Shown in pieces: positions 12,423 through 25,818 of a stretch of 64,000 nucleotides of DNA. The stretch is from Protopterus annectens. Its lineage: Eukaryota; Chordata; Ceratodontiformes; Protopteridae. The DNA is taken from positions 475,039,287-475,103,286 of the forward strand of contig NC_056738.1 of the NCBI RefSeq assembly GCF_019279795.1. Reading direction: 5' to 3'. Both the position numbers and the translations under genes were made by a program. Below the pieces are notes generated by a model, which saw only the letters and a list, made by a program, of their open reading frames with translations, made no database searches and had not been told where the DNA came from. Position 1 is the first letter of the stretch. Every line of letters begins with the position of its first letter.

Positions 12423-13530
12423 CACAATCAAAACTGGTATTAATGTAAAGTATAACATACACCCAGTGAAGAAAATAAGAATATAATAGAGTGCCCTGGG
12501 TTTTGATATTGTTCTACACAAGGATAGCAGAGCAATGCCACCATGTCTGCCTTGAAATATTTCCATTTTGCACCACATTCAGCTAGATGAAACCTGCAAA
12601 GGTCTGTTTCCAAGTAATGGTTAAAATACCTTAAAATGTCAACTAAGAAAGGCAAACCTGGTGACAAGACCCCCTTCCACCCACCAGTCTCTGTACTGCT
12701 GCTAGTACAGTGAAGACACAATTGTATTATCCCTGATGGCTAGTGGTTCCTGACACCCTATTCCCCTAGTACTTTAATTTTTGGTAGATGATCTTGGCCT
12801 TTTGGCTGTGCTTACTACCATGATATTGTGGAGAGGAACATGCTGGCCTACATGTGATTGCAGTTCAAGGAGTGGGCATATGGTGTATTAGCAAATGCAT
12901 TCCCTCTAGACTGTCTCATTAATACACTGTATGACCATGGAGCCATCCCTACGCACTGTTGTATGTTTTATGTTACAACACCATGTACCACCATATTAGG
13001 GACATCTCTGGATTCCAATAAATTACTATGACATGTACACTTTCATGTACCTTTATGAATTTACCCCTAAATCCTTTTTAAAGTGGGAATTTCACTCTCA
13101 AATGATTAGTAGATATACTAAGCGATTTAACAACTCTGGGTAAGACTGAGGTCTAGCAAAAAATAAAAAAGTAAAATTAATATAAACATGTACTCAGGAG
13201 TTTATTGTTAATAATTAAAAAAAAAAAAAAAAAACAATAATGGAGTCATTGAAAAATGCCTAGCAGCACTCTTTCCAGAGAAGTTCAAAGAGACCAGTAA
13301 TTCAAAGTGTTACATAAGTTAACAGACACAAAAACAACAAAGCATTTGTATCATTGTTGCATCACATAATGGGGTATGAAATCACAACTGCTAGATCAAA
13401 ATCATGTCACTATAATAGTCACCATCAACTCTTTCAGCACAACAAATTACAATATACACCAAATTACAGCATATGCTATTGGGTGGAATTTTATTTCAAT
13501 TAATTGCTGTAGTAACCTTACATTATGGTA
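12423..13530. other. Intron sequence, nothing recognised
   Basis: No conserved motif found. An A-run lies at about 13217-13234. Overlapping minus frames at 12366-12721 look like chance. Confidence 0.5.
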
Positions 13531-13821
13531 TTACAGTGGTAAAAGATGGCGGCATTTGGAAGAGTTAAAATACTGGAGTAGCTGCAAACCTGAGGAAAGG
13601 TACATGCAACAAACCAAAGAATTACAAAGAGAACAATAGTAAAAATAATCAGGGTGAAAAAGTTGTCTGGCACATTCAGATATATGGGCACATGAGAACA
13701 TTGCATAAAGTGACCTCAAGGGAGCAAGGTGGGTTAAGTCTCTGTCCCTGCAGGTAAGGACACAAAATTGTGACTTAGTAGATGTCAGTGATCCCATTCC
13801 TAACCCTTGGAACATGCGCAC

Positions 13822-15290
13822 CTGTAAAAGAAAAATTAATTAATAAACTCTATTAAACTAATTTACGCAACACCAACAATAAGCACTCAGACTTAGCTAT
13901 CTTACCTGTAAAACCTGAACTACTGCACTATTGTCAGAATTAAAAACTATCCTCCTGTCCCTAAACCATTCCTGCCACACTACAGCTGCTACCCAAATCA
14001 GTATTAACTCTAAAAGCACAACATCCCGCTTCCACTCTTCTGGCCACGGAAGTGCAAACCACTCAGTGCCAAAAAACACCCTCATACCAAATCCCCCCTG
14101 CCACTTTGGTAAACAGCTGTAAATCCCATTGCCCTACCCACTCAAACTGCCAAAAGTTGACACCATTATACTGTTCTAAAAACATCAACCACAAAGTTAA
14201 GTCTTCATGAGGCAACTTGCCAATTCTCAACCACTGATGTTTACTTTTTCCCCCTTTCACCAAAAGGGCCACAGGCCTACAAAAAGTATGTCCCAGGTAA
14301 ATGGCCTGACAGGCAAAATTCAGGAGCCCTAAGAGTTCCATAACCTCCTTCACCTGAACCTTGTCCCTAGCCTTCATCCAAACTATTTTCTCTTTCAATC
14401 TGGTTAACTTTTCCCCAGGCAACTGAAACAGTCCACGTTCTGCATCTGGTACCAAGCCCAGAAAATTGAATGCCTTAGCCGAGGGACCCCCAATTCCTCA
14501 CACATTCCTGCAAACTCACTCAAAGCTACTGTGACTCCCTCACACCTTTCACCAGCCAATAAAAAGTCATAAGTAATGAATTGCCCTCTGACTTTCCACC
14601 CTCTGCTGCCAAACACAATGAAGAGCTATGCTAAACTTTTCAAAAGTGGAATAGGCCACAGCACAACCCATCAGCATGGCCGTGTCAAAGTAAAACCTAC
14701 CCCGACCACCATGACCAGCAAGGGCCAAACTGGCAAAAGATGAAAAGCAGACTGAATGTCTACCTTAGCTAACCACAGATCTTTAAACCCTTTAATTACT
14801 TGCACTGCATCATCCAAAGGCACATAAGTCACTTTAGCCACCTCCACTGAAATAAACTCATTGACCGAACTACCCTTAGGGTGAGACAAATGATGAATCA
14901 AATGGAATTCACCTGTCTTCTTTTTAGGTACCAGCCCAATTGGTGAAACCTTAAAACTGTCAAATGGGGGGCTATGAAAAGGGCCCAGTAACTGGCCCAC
15001 CTGGCACTCCTTCTCCACCAAAGCCTGCAAAATGTCCTCCCTCCCCCGCACTGATCTCAAATTTCTCCCAATTGTTCCATTACCCACCAAATTAGACTCA
15101 ATAGAAACCACCTTTGAAAACCCCTCAATCTACTCCTGAGGCACTACTGCCTGCAGGTACTGCTGAAGCATATCCCACACAAAACATGCATCGTAATAGG
15201 TGAATTTCTCCAGAATATGTCCTCCAACAGAGTCATGGTACTTAAAATGCCTTAAGTCCCACCCCTTGCTTACTTCATTTCCTCCTTCCA
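13822..15290 (-). mobile_element. DIRS-like retrotransposon fragment (RT and RNase H)
   Basis: Minus-strand fragments follow the order of a DIRS-type polyprotein. From 15111 down, LLGPFHSPPF leads into VSPIGLVPKKKTGEFHLIHH and LSHPKGSSVNEF, the signature of DIRS reverse transcriptase. AKVDIQSAFHLLPV follows (palm Asp). The catalytic YLDD region at about 14570 is damaged and reads ITYDFLLAG. The connection domain (GLVPDAERG, then LLGLLNFACQAI) lies at 14455-14300, and RNase H at 14080-13910 includes VVLLELILIW and VFNSDNSAVVQVL. At least three frameshifts or stops separate these parts. No tyrosine recombinase or terminal repeats could be recognised downstream. Confidence 0.85.
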
Positions 15291-18059
15291 TCCCTTTTTA
15301 GATTAACCCTTCCTTGCCCTACCTACCTCAAAAGAGCTTACCCTGAATATCAAATCTTCCCACTCCAACCCCCCTTTACCTACTCATCTACCCCCCCCCC
15401 AAAGATGTCCCATGACAAAATTTGTCTGTTCCAAACCTCATTTGTTCCTCCTGCATTTTTGGCAAGAAACCCTTAATGTTATCACTGAAGCAACTTAGAT
15501 AAGGCCATCATGAATTCTTGTTTTGCATTAAAGCTGTCAGATCCATTTCCTTACACGTGGTCTAATGCACAGTGGATGATTTCATACTCATGGATTTCTA
15601 GACGCCAGTGTTGAATTCCTTGATAAACTTATACACTAGAAATCACTGCTACTGCAGGTTGTGTTTGCACAGCAACATTGGTTCTACATTTTGTTGGCTT
15701 TTCTTTGTGGCTATACAACTGGGGGGTTAGTATTTATAGGGAAGATGACTGGGGGTAAATGGAGGGCTTGCTTTCCTGGATTTTTTTTATTACTGCCTAG
15801 CTCATTGATCTGAATCTTCATTTGGTACTTGGTTTTTGACTGCTTGAAGCTTCACTGAACTTATACTTTATGAACTTTATAGGAAATGCTTGGATATATT
15901 TATAAAGCTTCACTGAAACCATACTTTATGAAGTTTGGAGGAAATGGATATCATTTATAAAAAGAGAAATGAATGCTCTGTAGTCCATTTCATGCACAAG
16001 AGAACAAAGATTAATATGATACTTGAACTGGACTAATAATTTTATCCTTGATCAGAGCTTTGTAGGGTAAACACAGATCTCCAGGGGATTTCACAGGACA
16101 CAATTAAATGGTGTCTTGAGTTACATAGTGTTAAACTATTCATAAAGTGGGGATTGTTACAGAGTTAAATGTTTAGGTATTTTAGATGAATGGAAAGAAG
16201 CACATGGTATTCCTTTTTACAAAATATTCCCATCCTACAGTGATAGGAAGAAAAAGTTAGTAAGAAGATGTACTATATAGTCAAACTAGAAGGCACTGAA
16301 CACAAGCAAAACAGTATGGCAATGTTTCTGTCTGTGGGCATCTTGGCTTAAAAAGTGGCAGTCTCGTATTCAATGGCCTATACAAAATATCCACTCCTTA
16401 AAAAGGACATTTTTGCTTTTTATACATATATTTTTGTCTAGGAAAACCTGAGAAAACAAAAAGAGAACCTTTAATTATCTATATCTAAAACTTTAGCATT
16501 TCAGAGTACATATGAGTGTTCCTTTTAGGCTATAAACAAATAACAGCAGTTACTTCACTATGACAGCCAGTATTGTTAGAAGGACAGATTTACAGCAATT
16601 CATTCCTCATGGTTAATGGTTTAGCAAATAATTCTTAAAGACATTGTTTTCATGTTTGTGATTCTAAAATGAGGTGTATGCTGTAATTGTAATGACCATA
16701 ACTGTGATAGTTGGTAGTGCAGAACTACAAATGAGAATTGGTACAAAATATGTGTCAGATTGCAGTGTCTCAGAAATTACCCTGATCCCAGAGACATTAA
16801 CAAGTGGGAGGTATATGGAGGCACAGGTCCCACACAGACGTTTAGAAGTCTAAAGTATCCCACAACCCACCAATCAGAATGCTTTAATAATGCAACGTTG
16901 AACTTTGCAAATCACATTTATCATTGCTTTTTCATATAATCACATTTTAATTTTGGAGTTGTAGGTTTAGCAGTTTTGTCTCACACACATATGATAGGGA
17001 GGCTTTACAAACCCATAAATGATTCCAAGAAAAAAAAAGACGGCACAGTCAGTCCATTTTTGAACTTGGGTAGGATGTGAGAAGCTCCAGAATTCTATTT
17101 ATTATCACAGTGTGCACCTGCATTCGTGTGTACTAAGAATGTTTTTAATATAGCACGTGCACGTTATTAAAGTGAGGTAGATCATAAAAAATACTCTACA
17201 TGATTTAAGAATCACTGATTTTGTGAAAAAACAGTACACTGCCGAGTGTTAATGCACCTCAAACACAGACTGCACTAAAATTTTGTTTAGAATGATTTTC
17301 CACATATAGCATTGAGAATGTGCCTAGAACTTCATCAATTGAAAATTAAGTAAAAGCCTGTATATGAATTGTAGTTTTTAATGTCCTCTGCAGACTTTAT
17401 TTGCAGAAAGCAGTAGGCAACTACAGACACATTTTTAAATGTTACTTCCATTTTCTACCCTATGTGTAAATCCTTTTTCAACAAAATACTAAAACCATGA
17501 CTTAAGACATGATTGTTTCTATTATTGCATACTTGGAAAATTATTTGCCTTCTTTACATGTACTAAAATTATATTCCTGTTGAATGCTTTATTGTCAAAA
17601 AAGACTGTACTGCAATTATTTGAAAGAAGTTTGAAAGTATAAGATGCATAATTATCTGTAATTAAGTTTTAGAGTACTCTGAGGCCAATATTTCTTTCTA
17701 CTTTATGTAAGACAGAATTATGATTATTACAATACACTTCTTTGTTCAAATCAGAACTCCCCACAAAAAAATATTTCACCCCTCCCCCATCAAGCTACAG
17801 TAAAGTATTTTGGTGCCAAGTTCACTCTTTTTGGAAATTAAGAAAGCATGCATTTGTTCATTTGTCATGTTTCCTATAGCTAATTGTACAACTATGATAT
17901 AAAGACACAATGTGGACGTTGTACTATAGCAACTGTAAAAGATATAGATGGACCACAATATCCTTAGCATGCCAAACGTGATATAAAAATTATACCAAAA
18001 GATATACAGCACACTGTAGCATACTGTCACACTTAATTTACTTTAAACAAAACACATAC
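15291..18059. other. Intron sequence with a 58-bp tandem duplication
   Basis: No gene or element motif seen. At 15847-15904 and 15905-15960 the segment AAGCTTCACTGAA, then ATACTTTATGAA is duplicated with moderate divergence. Confidence 0.55.
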
Positions 18060-18063
18060 ATGC

Positions 18064-18066
<3 letters not shown>

Positions 18067-18132
<66 letters not shown>
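18067..18132. repeat. (CA)n microsatellite
   Basis: About 33 uninterrupted CA dinucleotides. Confidence 0.99.
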
Positions 18133-18134
<2 letters not shown>

Positions 18135-19443
18135 TCAATTAGTTGAGTTAAAATCTGGACAGGTTACCATGTGATATTTGGCAGTTATAGATTCAGTATT
18201 ACACTTAACCAGTTGAAAAAAGCAGCTCAGGCAGTTTTAACTCAAGTCGTAATTTCAGAGGGACAGAGAATGCAGTGCAGTCACACAGAATCTGTAAAAT
18301 ACCAACAGTGGCAGGGCATGATAATTCCTCAAAACTCCACACAGCTAACTATTGGACACCTGACCACATGAGGAAGGTCCAATAGTATTTCATTGAAACT
18401 AACAAAAAAAGTAGAGAGAGGGAGGAAGAGAGACACCTAATAAAGAAAGGAAATTAATATGCTCTAAGAGCTAATTAATTATGTAGAGTGCTGGAGGTAG
18501 AAAAAAACAAAAGTATTTACAAATGTAGAAAAGGGTTACTAAAGGATCTTATGTAGTCTGACTGGAAAACTGAGAGATAGAGCATAGAACACTAGGATGG
18601 GCAAATTAAGCAACTAAGTATGAAGTGAACTTGTCTGAAAATGATAAAAAACAACCAACTCGTGAGTGGAATTCAGGAAAGAAAGAATAAATAAAGTACA
18701 GAATAAATTAACATGCACCAAATTATTTTAATTAAAATCAAAATTTGACGGAATCATAAATGTGAACAGAACTAAATTCTCTCTAATTCCTCCAAGAATC
18801 CTGCTGTCTTTGTCATAGTTAACACTTATTCATTTTACTATAGAATTGTATTATTATCATCACCATCATCAATAATCCCTTAACAGGAAAAGCCCACTGG
18901 ACACAAATGTCCTTTTTCAGGTATCAAATGGAAATACTGCCTTGTTAAGTGACTTACAAAATCACACAGTAAGCAAATCAAAGTCAGGGAATCAAACTGT
19001 GAAGTACAAGAAACAGGCTGCCGATTGTTGACCTCCCATAATCATATTGATTGCATTTCAATATTTTGTTATTACTTTATTTGTTATTATTTTTTTTTAA
19101 ACCTTTCCTTAATAGAACTTGTGGGTATATAAAACAGGACTGTAGCATTTGACATCTGCTCTTGTAGAATATCTTTGTTAATTTAACATTGGAAAAAATA
19201 TATACATATTAACTGGATTTCCATAAAAAACATTACCTTACAATATTGGTGCCATCAGCATCACACAATATAAATGGCACTGCTAATTAGAATTTTGATT
19301 TTGACTCATCAGTGCTTTCAATTTCTTAGTTTGTAGACCGCATGCCGTTGCCCAGATTTATTTCAACAAAAAGTATTACAAAATGTCAACATTTTTAATT
19401 AAGCTTATTTATCAGATTCTTTTTTTTTCTTTCTTTCTTTCAG
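18133..19443. other. Intron sequence before the microexon
   Basis: Nothing recognised apart from the pyrimidine-rich TTTTTTTTTCTTTCTTTCTT just before the acceptor. Confidence 0.6.
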
Positions 19444-19452
19444 CATGTTGTG
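19444..19452 (+). CDS. COL6A1: COL6A1 9-nt microexon (Ser-Cys-Cys)
   Basis: The nine bases CATGTTGTG lie between TTTCTTTCTTTCAG and GTAAGT, both strong splice sites. They enter and leave in phase 1. Joined to the T left by the previous exon and the AA at the start of the next, they read Ser-Cys-Cys and the first base of Glu. The linker then reads [13 protein letters not shown], which matches the collagen VI alpha-1 cysteine cluster. Skipping this exon would keep the frame but remove two cysteines. The exon is far too short for an ORF search and is supported only by phase, splice sites and protein context. Confidence 0.82.
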
Positions 19453-22400
19453 GTAAGTGGCTCTTTTTTTCATAATTACATTTTTTTTAATAAGCTACTT
19501 TTATACCATGAAATTTGTTCCATTTTGTTATTGGTTACCATTGCCTCTGACACATAACCCTTAGCATTTGCCTTAAATTGCAGACATGTATAACTGGTGT
19601 AGTTTTATTCAAAAGTATTGTCTTACAAAAGACTGCAGGCAGAAGAAATTATGTGGGATTTGATAACATGCCGTTTATTATTCTGATAATGAATGAGGGA
19701 ATGAACTTTAAAATTCCTAAATAAAAAAAGGAAAATAGTTTAGTGAAGTATATAAAAATGTCTATCAGAGATGCAGCATTACAGAACAGTCTATTATAAA
19801 TAACAAGAAATGAAATGTGACAAATTATCAGACATGGATCATTATTAACAAAACTGCATGTAATTTGTCTGCGTTCTCCAAATCAAAGGGATGTTTAAAC
19901 TTTTCCAATCCTAATGCATAATAGGCCATGATTCAAAGGTTATCACGAGATGTACTAATTTCTGATCCAGAGACACCATACCACAGTGCTGCAACACTAT
20001 TATGACCATGCTAAATAGTAATTAGGTATTTTAGGGGAGAGGCATATGCTAATTAGCCACATTATTTCCCTCATAACTACCCGTGGCAAGGCATCTTTGC
20101 AGCAGAGTGATTCAGAAATGTGTGGCTGCATAAATTTGAATGGACGCTCATGACCATTCATGATAATGAACATGGCCAAAAGGCAGCGTTCATCCATTGG
20201 GGTAGAGTTTTTGCGGTCATTTTTAGAGTGCAGGATGCATTAGGGGGTTTGAGTGTGAGTGTGTATGAGGGGCTGATTGTGTGAATGTGTGTCTGTGTCA
20301 GTGTCTGCTGGGAGATAGTAGTAAGTGAGTTAATGAGAGAATAGTTTAGATAGGTGTGTGTTTATGTCTGACTGTACAAGTGTGTTACAGTGCCACTGGA
20401 TGGAGAGGTGCATGTGTATATGGCAGGGTAGGGGCGGTGGTCTGCACATACCCCCTAGACTAATGATAAAGTCTGCCAAAATTTGTTGGAGGAAAACTAG
20501 CCACCAGGGATAACTACAACTTTGTGGTCATGGAAAGATTAACCATTGTGGATAACTGCAACTTTGTGGGTGTGGGGAGCGGTAGCTACCAGGGATACAC
20601 CTGGGTGAGGGGGGATCATTTTACACCAAGGATATGTCCTTAATGTTGGTCTTTATCATCAGTAAAACTTAGGATGGGGGCACTACACACCAGGAGTATT
20701 CTGCATTTTGTGTCTGAAAGGAACTCACAAAATGAAAAAAAAACAAAAGAATAAATGTGTTATGATTAGTGAATACTATGCACAAGGGATGCTGGAAGTA
20801 GTGTATCTTAAAGACAGTAAAAACAGAGTCAAACTCTGCACCCTCCCACTGAAGATATTAATCCTCTGTCCCATAACTACTAGATACCACAGATGGCATT
20901 ACCTACACTATAAAAGTAAAAATAAATAAATAAATACAGGGCAAATGGTTGGGAGACCTCAAACCCTGGACAACTGGCATTAACCCACTACACTACCTCA
21001 CAAGTTGCTACAGCAAGAGTTTGTTATGATAGCAGAGATGAGAGGGATGGGTGAGTCAATTTGAGGAGAGGAGGCTTCAAGGCAGAGACAGGAGGAACAC
21101 TAGAAAATAGCAGGGAAAATTTTAGCTATGTGACCTGGAATCACTTGAAAAGTTAGTTGAGCAACAGGTCTAGCACTGCAGTGCAGTTAATGCAAGATAC
21201 TAAGTAAAAACCTTTAATGTCCTGCATTATTTACTGACCTTAATTATCCGGAATGTATGAGGGCAGGAAAAAGGAGGCATCAAGGAATTTCTTATGATGC
21301 AAGGACATATATGGGACACATGGTGTGGGTGTGTATGTGCATATGTATTTGAATATATGTATCGGAGAGTGAATGAGGGATGTCTGTGCTAACACAATAT
21401 GGCTAAAATCTTTTACTGCAGAAAAATGCTGGTTTGCATTCATGGTAGTTAATAGTGATAGAGAGACATGCAAATTAGTTGATAATGAGGTCTATCCTCA
21501 TTGCAGCTAATGTATCTCTGAAATGCAAAACACTGCATCATGGAAATAGGGCCTTTTTACCGCAGCCCTTAATATGAGTGATGAGGTTCTTTCTGAATCC
21601 CGGGAATAGTCCAGTCTATGAAACTAATAACTGAGCTGTATCATAAAAGTCTTATAACCTAAATAATAATGCTTCTAGAAAGAATAAGTAAAGGCATTGA
21701 TGGGACATATTGCAATATTTTGTACTCCTGGTGACAATTTTCTTTTTATCTTTACAGTATTTGTTTTTTCAGCCGAGTTATTTTTTCAAGTAGAATTAAT
21801 TGGCGAGACCCAGCAAAGTGACCACCACTGGCCATATTTATTTTATTATATTTATTTTGTAACTTACAAAGTTTTGTAAGCTTGAGCTTAGTTATACTAG
21901 TTCAGAGGATGCACAAATGACTCTCTTAAATTGATATCTGGCTTTTTCTCTACATAAACATTTCACTGAGTATTGATTCATTTAATTTAGATAATCTGCT
22001 TGTATTTTAATGAAATGCAACAATCAAATGAAAAATATTCATGGCACCATACTGCAATATCTGCTGCTCTCTATACTGAAGTAACAGTTACATTTCTGAT
22101 GTTTGTCTGTGCATCATTTTGCCCTTTTATTTATATATTTAACTATTTATTTGTTTGCTTGATTATTTAATTTAATGAGTTAAAGTCATCAAGCCATTAA
22201 AGACAATACTTGTAAACAAGCCTTCCACAATACAGTCTTTGAGATACTTTATTAGAACCATCCATGCTATGCAGCATGTTTTGAAGATATGGGTGGAAGC
22301 TGAAGTATGGTAAGAAAACTCTCAATAACTTTGTCAGATAAAACACTGCACTCACTCAGCATGTGGCAATGAAGATAATTTCTTCTGATGTTGGACCCAA

Positions 22401-22480
22401 GCTGTTGTGTTGGAAAAGACTCATTCATGGGTATCTAGTGTGCTGCAGATTTCAAAACTCTTTAGCCTCCGCCATCTCTG
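19453..22480. other. Intron sequence, nothing firm
   Basis: No conserved protein fragment found. At 20500-20620 a phrase (AACTGCAACTTTGTGG and a near copy, AACTACAACTTTGTGG) occurs twice about 50 bp apart. The stretch near 20930-20995 (CTCAAACCCTGG, CCACTACACTACCTCAC) resembles a SINE fragment but is too short to assign. Confidence 0.5.
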
Positions 22481-22483
22481 TAG

Positions 22484-22608
22484 CATAGATGGATGGAACA
22501 CTTACTGTGACACAAAACTCCATGGTCTAGAGGGATGGGACACTTACTGTGACACAAAACTCTATGGCACAGAGGGATGGAACACTTACTGTGGCACAAA
22601 ACTCCATA
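22484..22608. repeat. 42-bp minisatellite, three copies
   Basis: Three tandem copies of a 42-bp unit, GAGGGATGGAACACTTACTG followed by TGACACAAAACTCCATGGC. They are open in one plus frame only because 42 is a multiple of three. Confidence 0.9.
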
Positions 22609-23984
22609 CTGATTGGATCAGGGACTGTAGAAGCTGTGGAAGGATAGTAGGATGGATTTACTTTGCTGCCTCACCTACTGTGGGACAGGGAGATTTCTAT
22701 ATATGATAAAAACACATCCCCATTTATAAGGATGTGCTGGAATTGTAAGACAGGTTGCTGAAAGGTTTGTGGAATGTTGGGGAGTGGAGATGACACTGTA
22801 TGCAGTGATGCATATGATGCCACTAACTCTGCCCAGTTAAGGTATACAAAGAGCCCTCCTTGGCATGCAGGGCCTTGGTATGGGATTCTGCAAGAGGTTC
22901 TGCTCCATTCATTTTCCCCACCCTGCCATCAGTGAGGACAGTACAGTAGGCAATTAAGGATAAATGTAACCTAGCAGCTGTTGTCTTAAAAATGGGGGGG
23001 GGCTCTTCAGTCTGTACCTACAACAAGGGAGTAGGGGTGGGTGTGCAGGGGGAGAATGCCAAATCTATCTGAAAAAAAGTTTTTTTTTCAGATAAGGAGC
23101 TTTCATTTAGAGCATGAATAATACGTTTTGTAAATCTTTGTAGTTGAGGAAAAACAAAGATTCATCAATCAATATAAATCACTTATGAGAGCACAATGTT
23201 ATTTTCCTTACTGCAGTGTCTCATTTTTTTTCAAACTATGCTCAGCTCTAAAATACTATTCTGACTTTGGCAGATGTCCTTGCTGATATTTCTGAGTAAC
23301 ATTTATCCCATCAGTCCTATACAAAGTCCATCTTGAAGACTTTCTGATGCAGATTTTACTGGAATTCTTGTTTTTCTCTTTTTACTTGGCCATGACCATC
23401 ATTGCTGACTGACTAACTCTTCTCCCCTGTCATGTGACAAGAAGTTGTGTCTTATATGTAGCTCCCACAGTTGATGTATCATTTATCTTTCTTTTGGTGA
23501 AGAAAGCAATGGCCTGTTCCTTTAACAGTGAACATGTTCTAAAAAATAGGACATTTTCTGTGATGGGTAAAGAAATTCAACAGCTTGTTAAAATGCATCA
23601 ACTACAGAAGCATTGACAAAGCATACACAAAGGTATAGAGACTGGACACTGTAATGGTGCTTAATAACTTAAGATACTGCAGCAGCACAAAATGTTTTAC
23701 AAATACTTATCAGCTGTAACTTCTGTACAGCATTGGCTTATTTAGTATTGCTGTTTTGCGTAAAGGTTGTTATAGGTGCAGGTCTGAGAGGTGATAACTA
23801 TTTTGCCATTTGTTAGGTAACATTTCTTTAGCAACAGTCACAGACAGGGAGTAGACTACCCCATCACTTGAAAAGCAGCTGAACAGAGATATTGCTCAAT
23901 GCACCATATACTGGCACAGAATCTAAAAAAGCCACTTCACCTTCTTCAAGGTGAAGAGACCTCAAAGGTGATTATATTACGTAG
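22609..23984. other. Intron sequence, nothing recognised
   Basis: No motif, element end or repeat identified beyond short G-runs. Confidence 0.5.
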
Positions 23985-24507
23985 AATAGCTACATGGGGT
24001 AAATGCTCATGCAGTGGGGTGCAGGGGTAAGTATTTAGATACATCCGCATGCAGTGGGGTGCAGGGTCAAGTAGAATAGATACATGAGATGCATCCCCAT
24101 GCATTGGGGTGCAGGGTAAGTAGAATAGATACATGAGATACATCCCCATGCAGTAGGGTGCAGGGGTAAGTAGGATAGATACATGAGATACATCCCCATG
24201 CAGTAGGGTACAGGGGTAAGTAGAATAGATACATGAGATACATCCAATGCATTGGGGTCCAGGGGTAAGTAGAATAGATACATGAGATACATCCTCATGC
24301 AGTAAGGTGCAGGGGTAAGTAGAACAGATACATGAGATACATCCCCATGCAGTAGGATGCAGGAGTAAGTAGAATAGATACATCCCCATGCAGTAGGGTG
24401 CAGGGGTAAGTAGAATAGATTCATGAGATTCATCCCCATGCAGTAGGGTACAGGGGTAAGTAGAATAGAAATATGGGATGCATCCTCATGCACTGGGGTG
24501 CAGGGGT
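23985..24507. repeat. 50-bp minisatellite
   Basis: About ten tandem copies of a unit of about 50 bp containing CATCCCCATGCAGTAGGGTG, CAGGGGTAAGTAGAATAGAT and ACATGAGATA; units of 49 bp also occur. The array lies about 300 bp before the first VWA exon. Several minus-strand frames cross it but are repeat-driven. Confidence 0.95.
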
Positions 24508-24809
24508 TTACAACCCACAGAAAACCATATTTGGTTGCTTATCTTTTTCAGCTCAGATTTTTTTTTTCAGATCTTTTCCAAGCACCTAATCACTCTGTAC
24601 TTCAGAAATCAAAATGTTATAGGTAGTGATTATGATGGCTGATAAAAAAAAACTCTGTTCAATCAAAAACAAATAGCAGAAAAATAACTTTTGCAGTACA
24701 TTAAAATATGACCTCAGCGGTGCTTTTACTGTCATCATGTATCAGTTGTGGTTTGCACAAATGCCGATTGCTTCTCTAATGAGAATGTCATTTGTGTTAT
24801 TTATTTCAG

Positions 24810-24943
24810 AATGCCAGTGTGGTCCTATTGACATCCTGTTTGTTCTGGACAGTTCTGAAAGTATTGGAGATCAAAACTTTGGAATTGCCAAAGACTTTAT
24901 TCTTAGGGTCCTTGACAGACTAAGCACACAGGAAAGCGTGAAG
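24810..24943 (+). CDS. COL6A1: COL6A1 exon: start of first C-terminal VWA domain
   Basis: The 134-nt exon begins in phase 1 after TTATTTCAG and ends in phase 0 at GTAAGT. It encodes [19 protein letters not shown] and continues through [17 protein letters not shown] to end at ESVK. This is the first strand and helix of a von Willebrand A domain; DSSES is the DxSxS part of the metal-ion-dependent adhesion site. The text is closest to the first C-terminal VWA (C1) domain of collagen VI alpha-1 rather than alpha-2, which has a GALDVVFV type start. The domain is extracellular and takes part in chain selection and microfibril assembly. Confidence 0.92.
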
Positions 24944-25494
24944 GTAAGTCTCAAGGATGACATGTACAAAATCTTGTTTATAATTTATTTATTTAATCAT
25001 AAAATCTTTAGCACAGTTTTGTTTGTTTGACTGAATATCCTTTCTATGTGCTACCACATTCGTTTGCCATCTATTAATGTATACCTGAAGTAATCGCATG
25101 CAAGCAATAAAATAACATAGTGGTGTCAAAGATGCTATGAAGCAGAGGAAAGTGCATAGGAAAATAAGTCTCTCTCTGCAGATCTTTTGCAAAGCAGTCA
25201 TTGTATACTAACAATTTTTTATATGACCGTGGCCCATTTGCTCACTGTAGCCCCCTTTGTGTGGTTATATACTTTCTACAGTCAATAGGCATAGAAACTG
25301 GAAATTAATTTGAAGAGGAGGGAGGCTATAGTAGTTGACTTTGTATGTATTTACATTTTACATGCATACGTTGAATTACAGTATTTCTAAATTAAACATA
25401 TTCCATTTTGCTGATAAAGGACTGTTCAGTAATTTTTGTCCAGAAGCTCAGATTTTGGTAGGTTACCTTCAGTATAAAGACAGCAAAATGTTTC
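24944..25494. other. Intron sequence after the first VWA exon
   Basis: AT-rich, nothing recognised. Confidence 0.5.
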
Positions 25495-25818
25495 TTCTCC
25501 TTTTGGCTTTTCCTGTTATGGGTCATCACAGCAGAACAACGTCCTGCAAAATGATTGGCAGTGGAGCCCAGCACGTAATCTTCCACTGAAGATACGGACA
25601 AGCTCACGCTCACACTCACACCTAGGGCCAATTTGGAGGGTTCAATCAACCTGCAGCATTTCTTTGGTATGTGGGAGGAAACCGGAGCACCTAGAGGAAG
25701 CCAACACAACCACAAAGAGGACATGCAGACTCTGCACAGAAGGCACCCCAGCTGACAATCGAACTGGAGAGCCTGTTGCTGTGAGGTGGCAACACTAACC
25801 GCTGCACCGCTGCAGACT
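25495..25818 (-). mobile_element. tRNA-derived SINE, near full length
   Basis: Read on the minus strand, the head GGTGCAGCGGTTAGTGTTG and CTCACAGCAACAGGCTCTCC leads to TTCGATTGTCAGC (B-box-like). Then come GCCTTCTGTGCAGAGTCTGC and ATGTCCTC, followed by a body ending AACAGGAAAAGCCAAAAGG. The same arrangement recurs at 32562-32830. It belongs to the widespread fish-type SINEs with the phrase 'GTGGAGTCTGCATGTCCTCC'. Confidence 0.85.

Noticed and set aside
23946..24493. Minus-strand frames of about 150 codons
   Set aside because: They are repeat translations of the 50-bp minisatellite in three phases.
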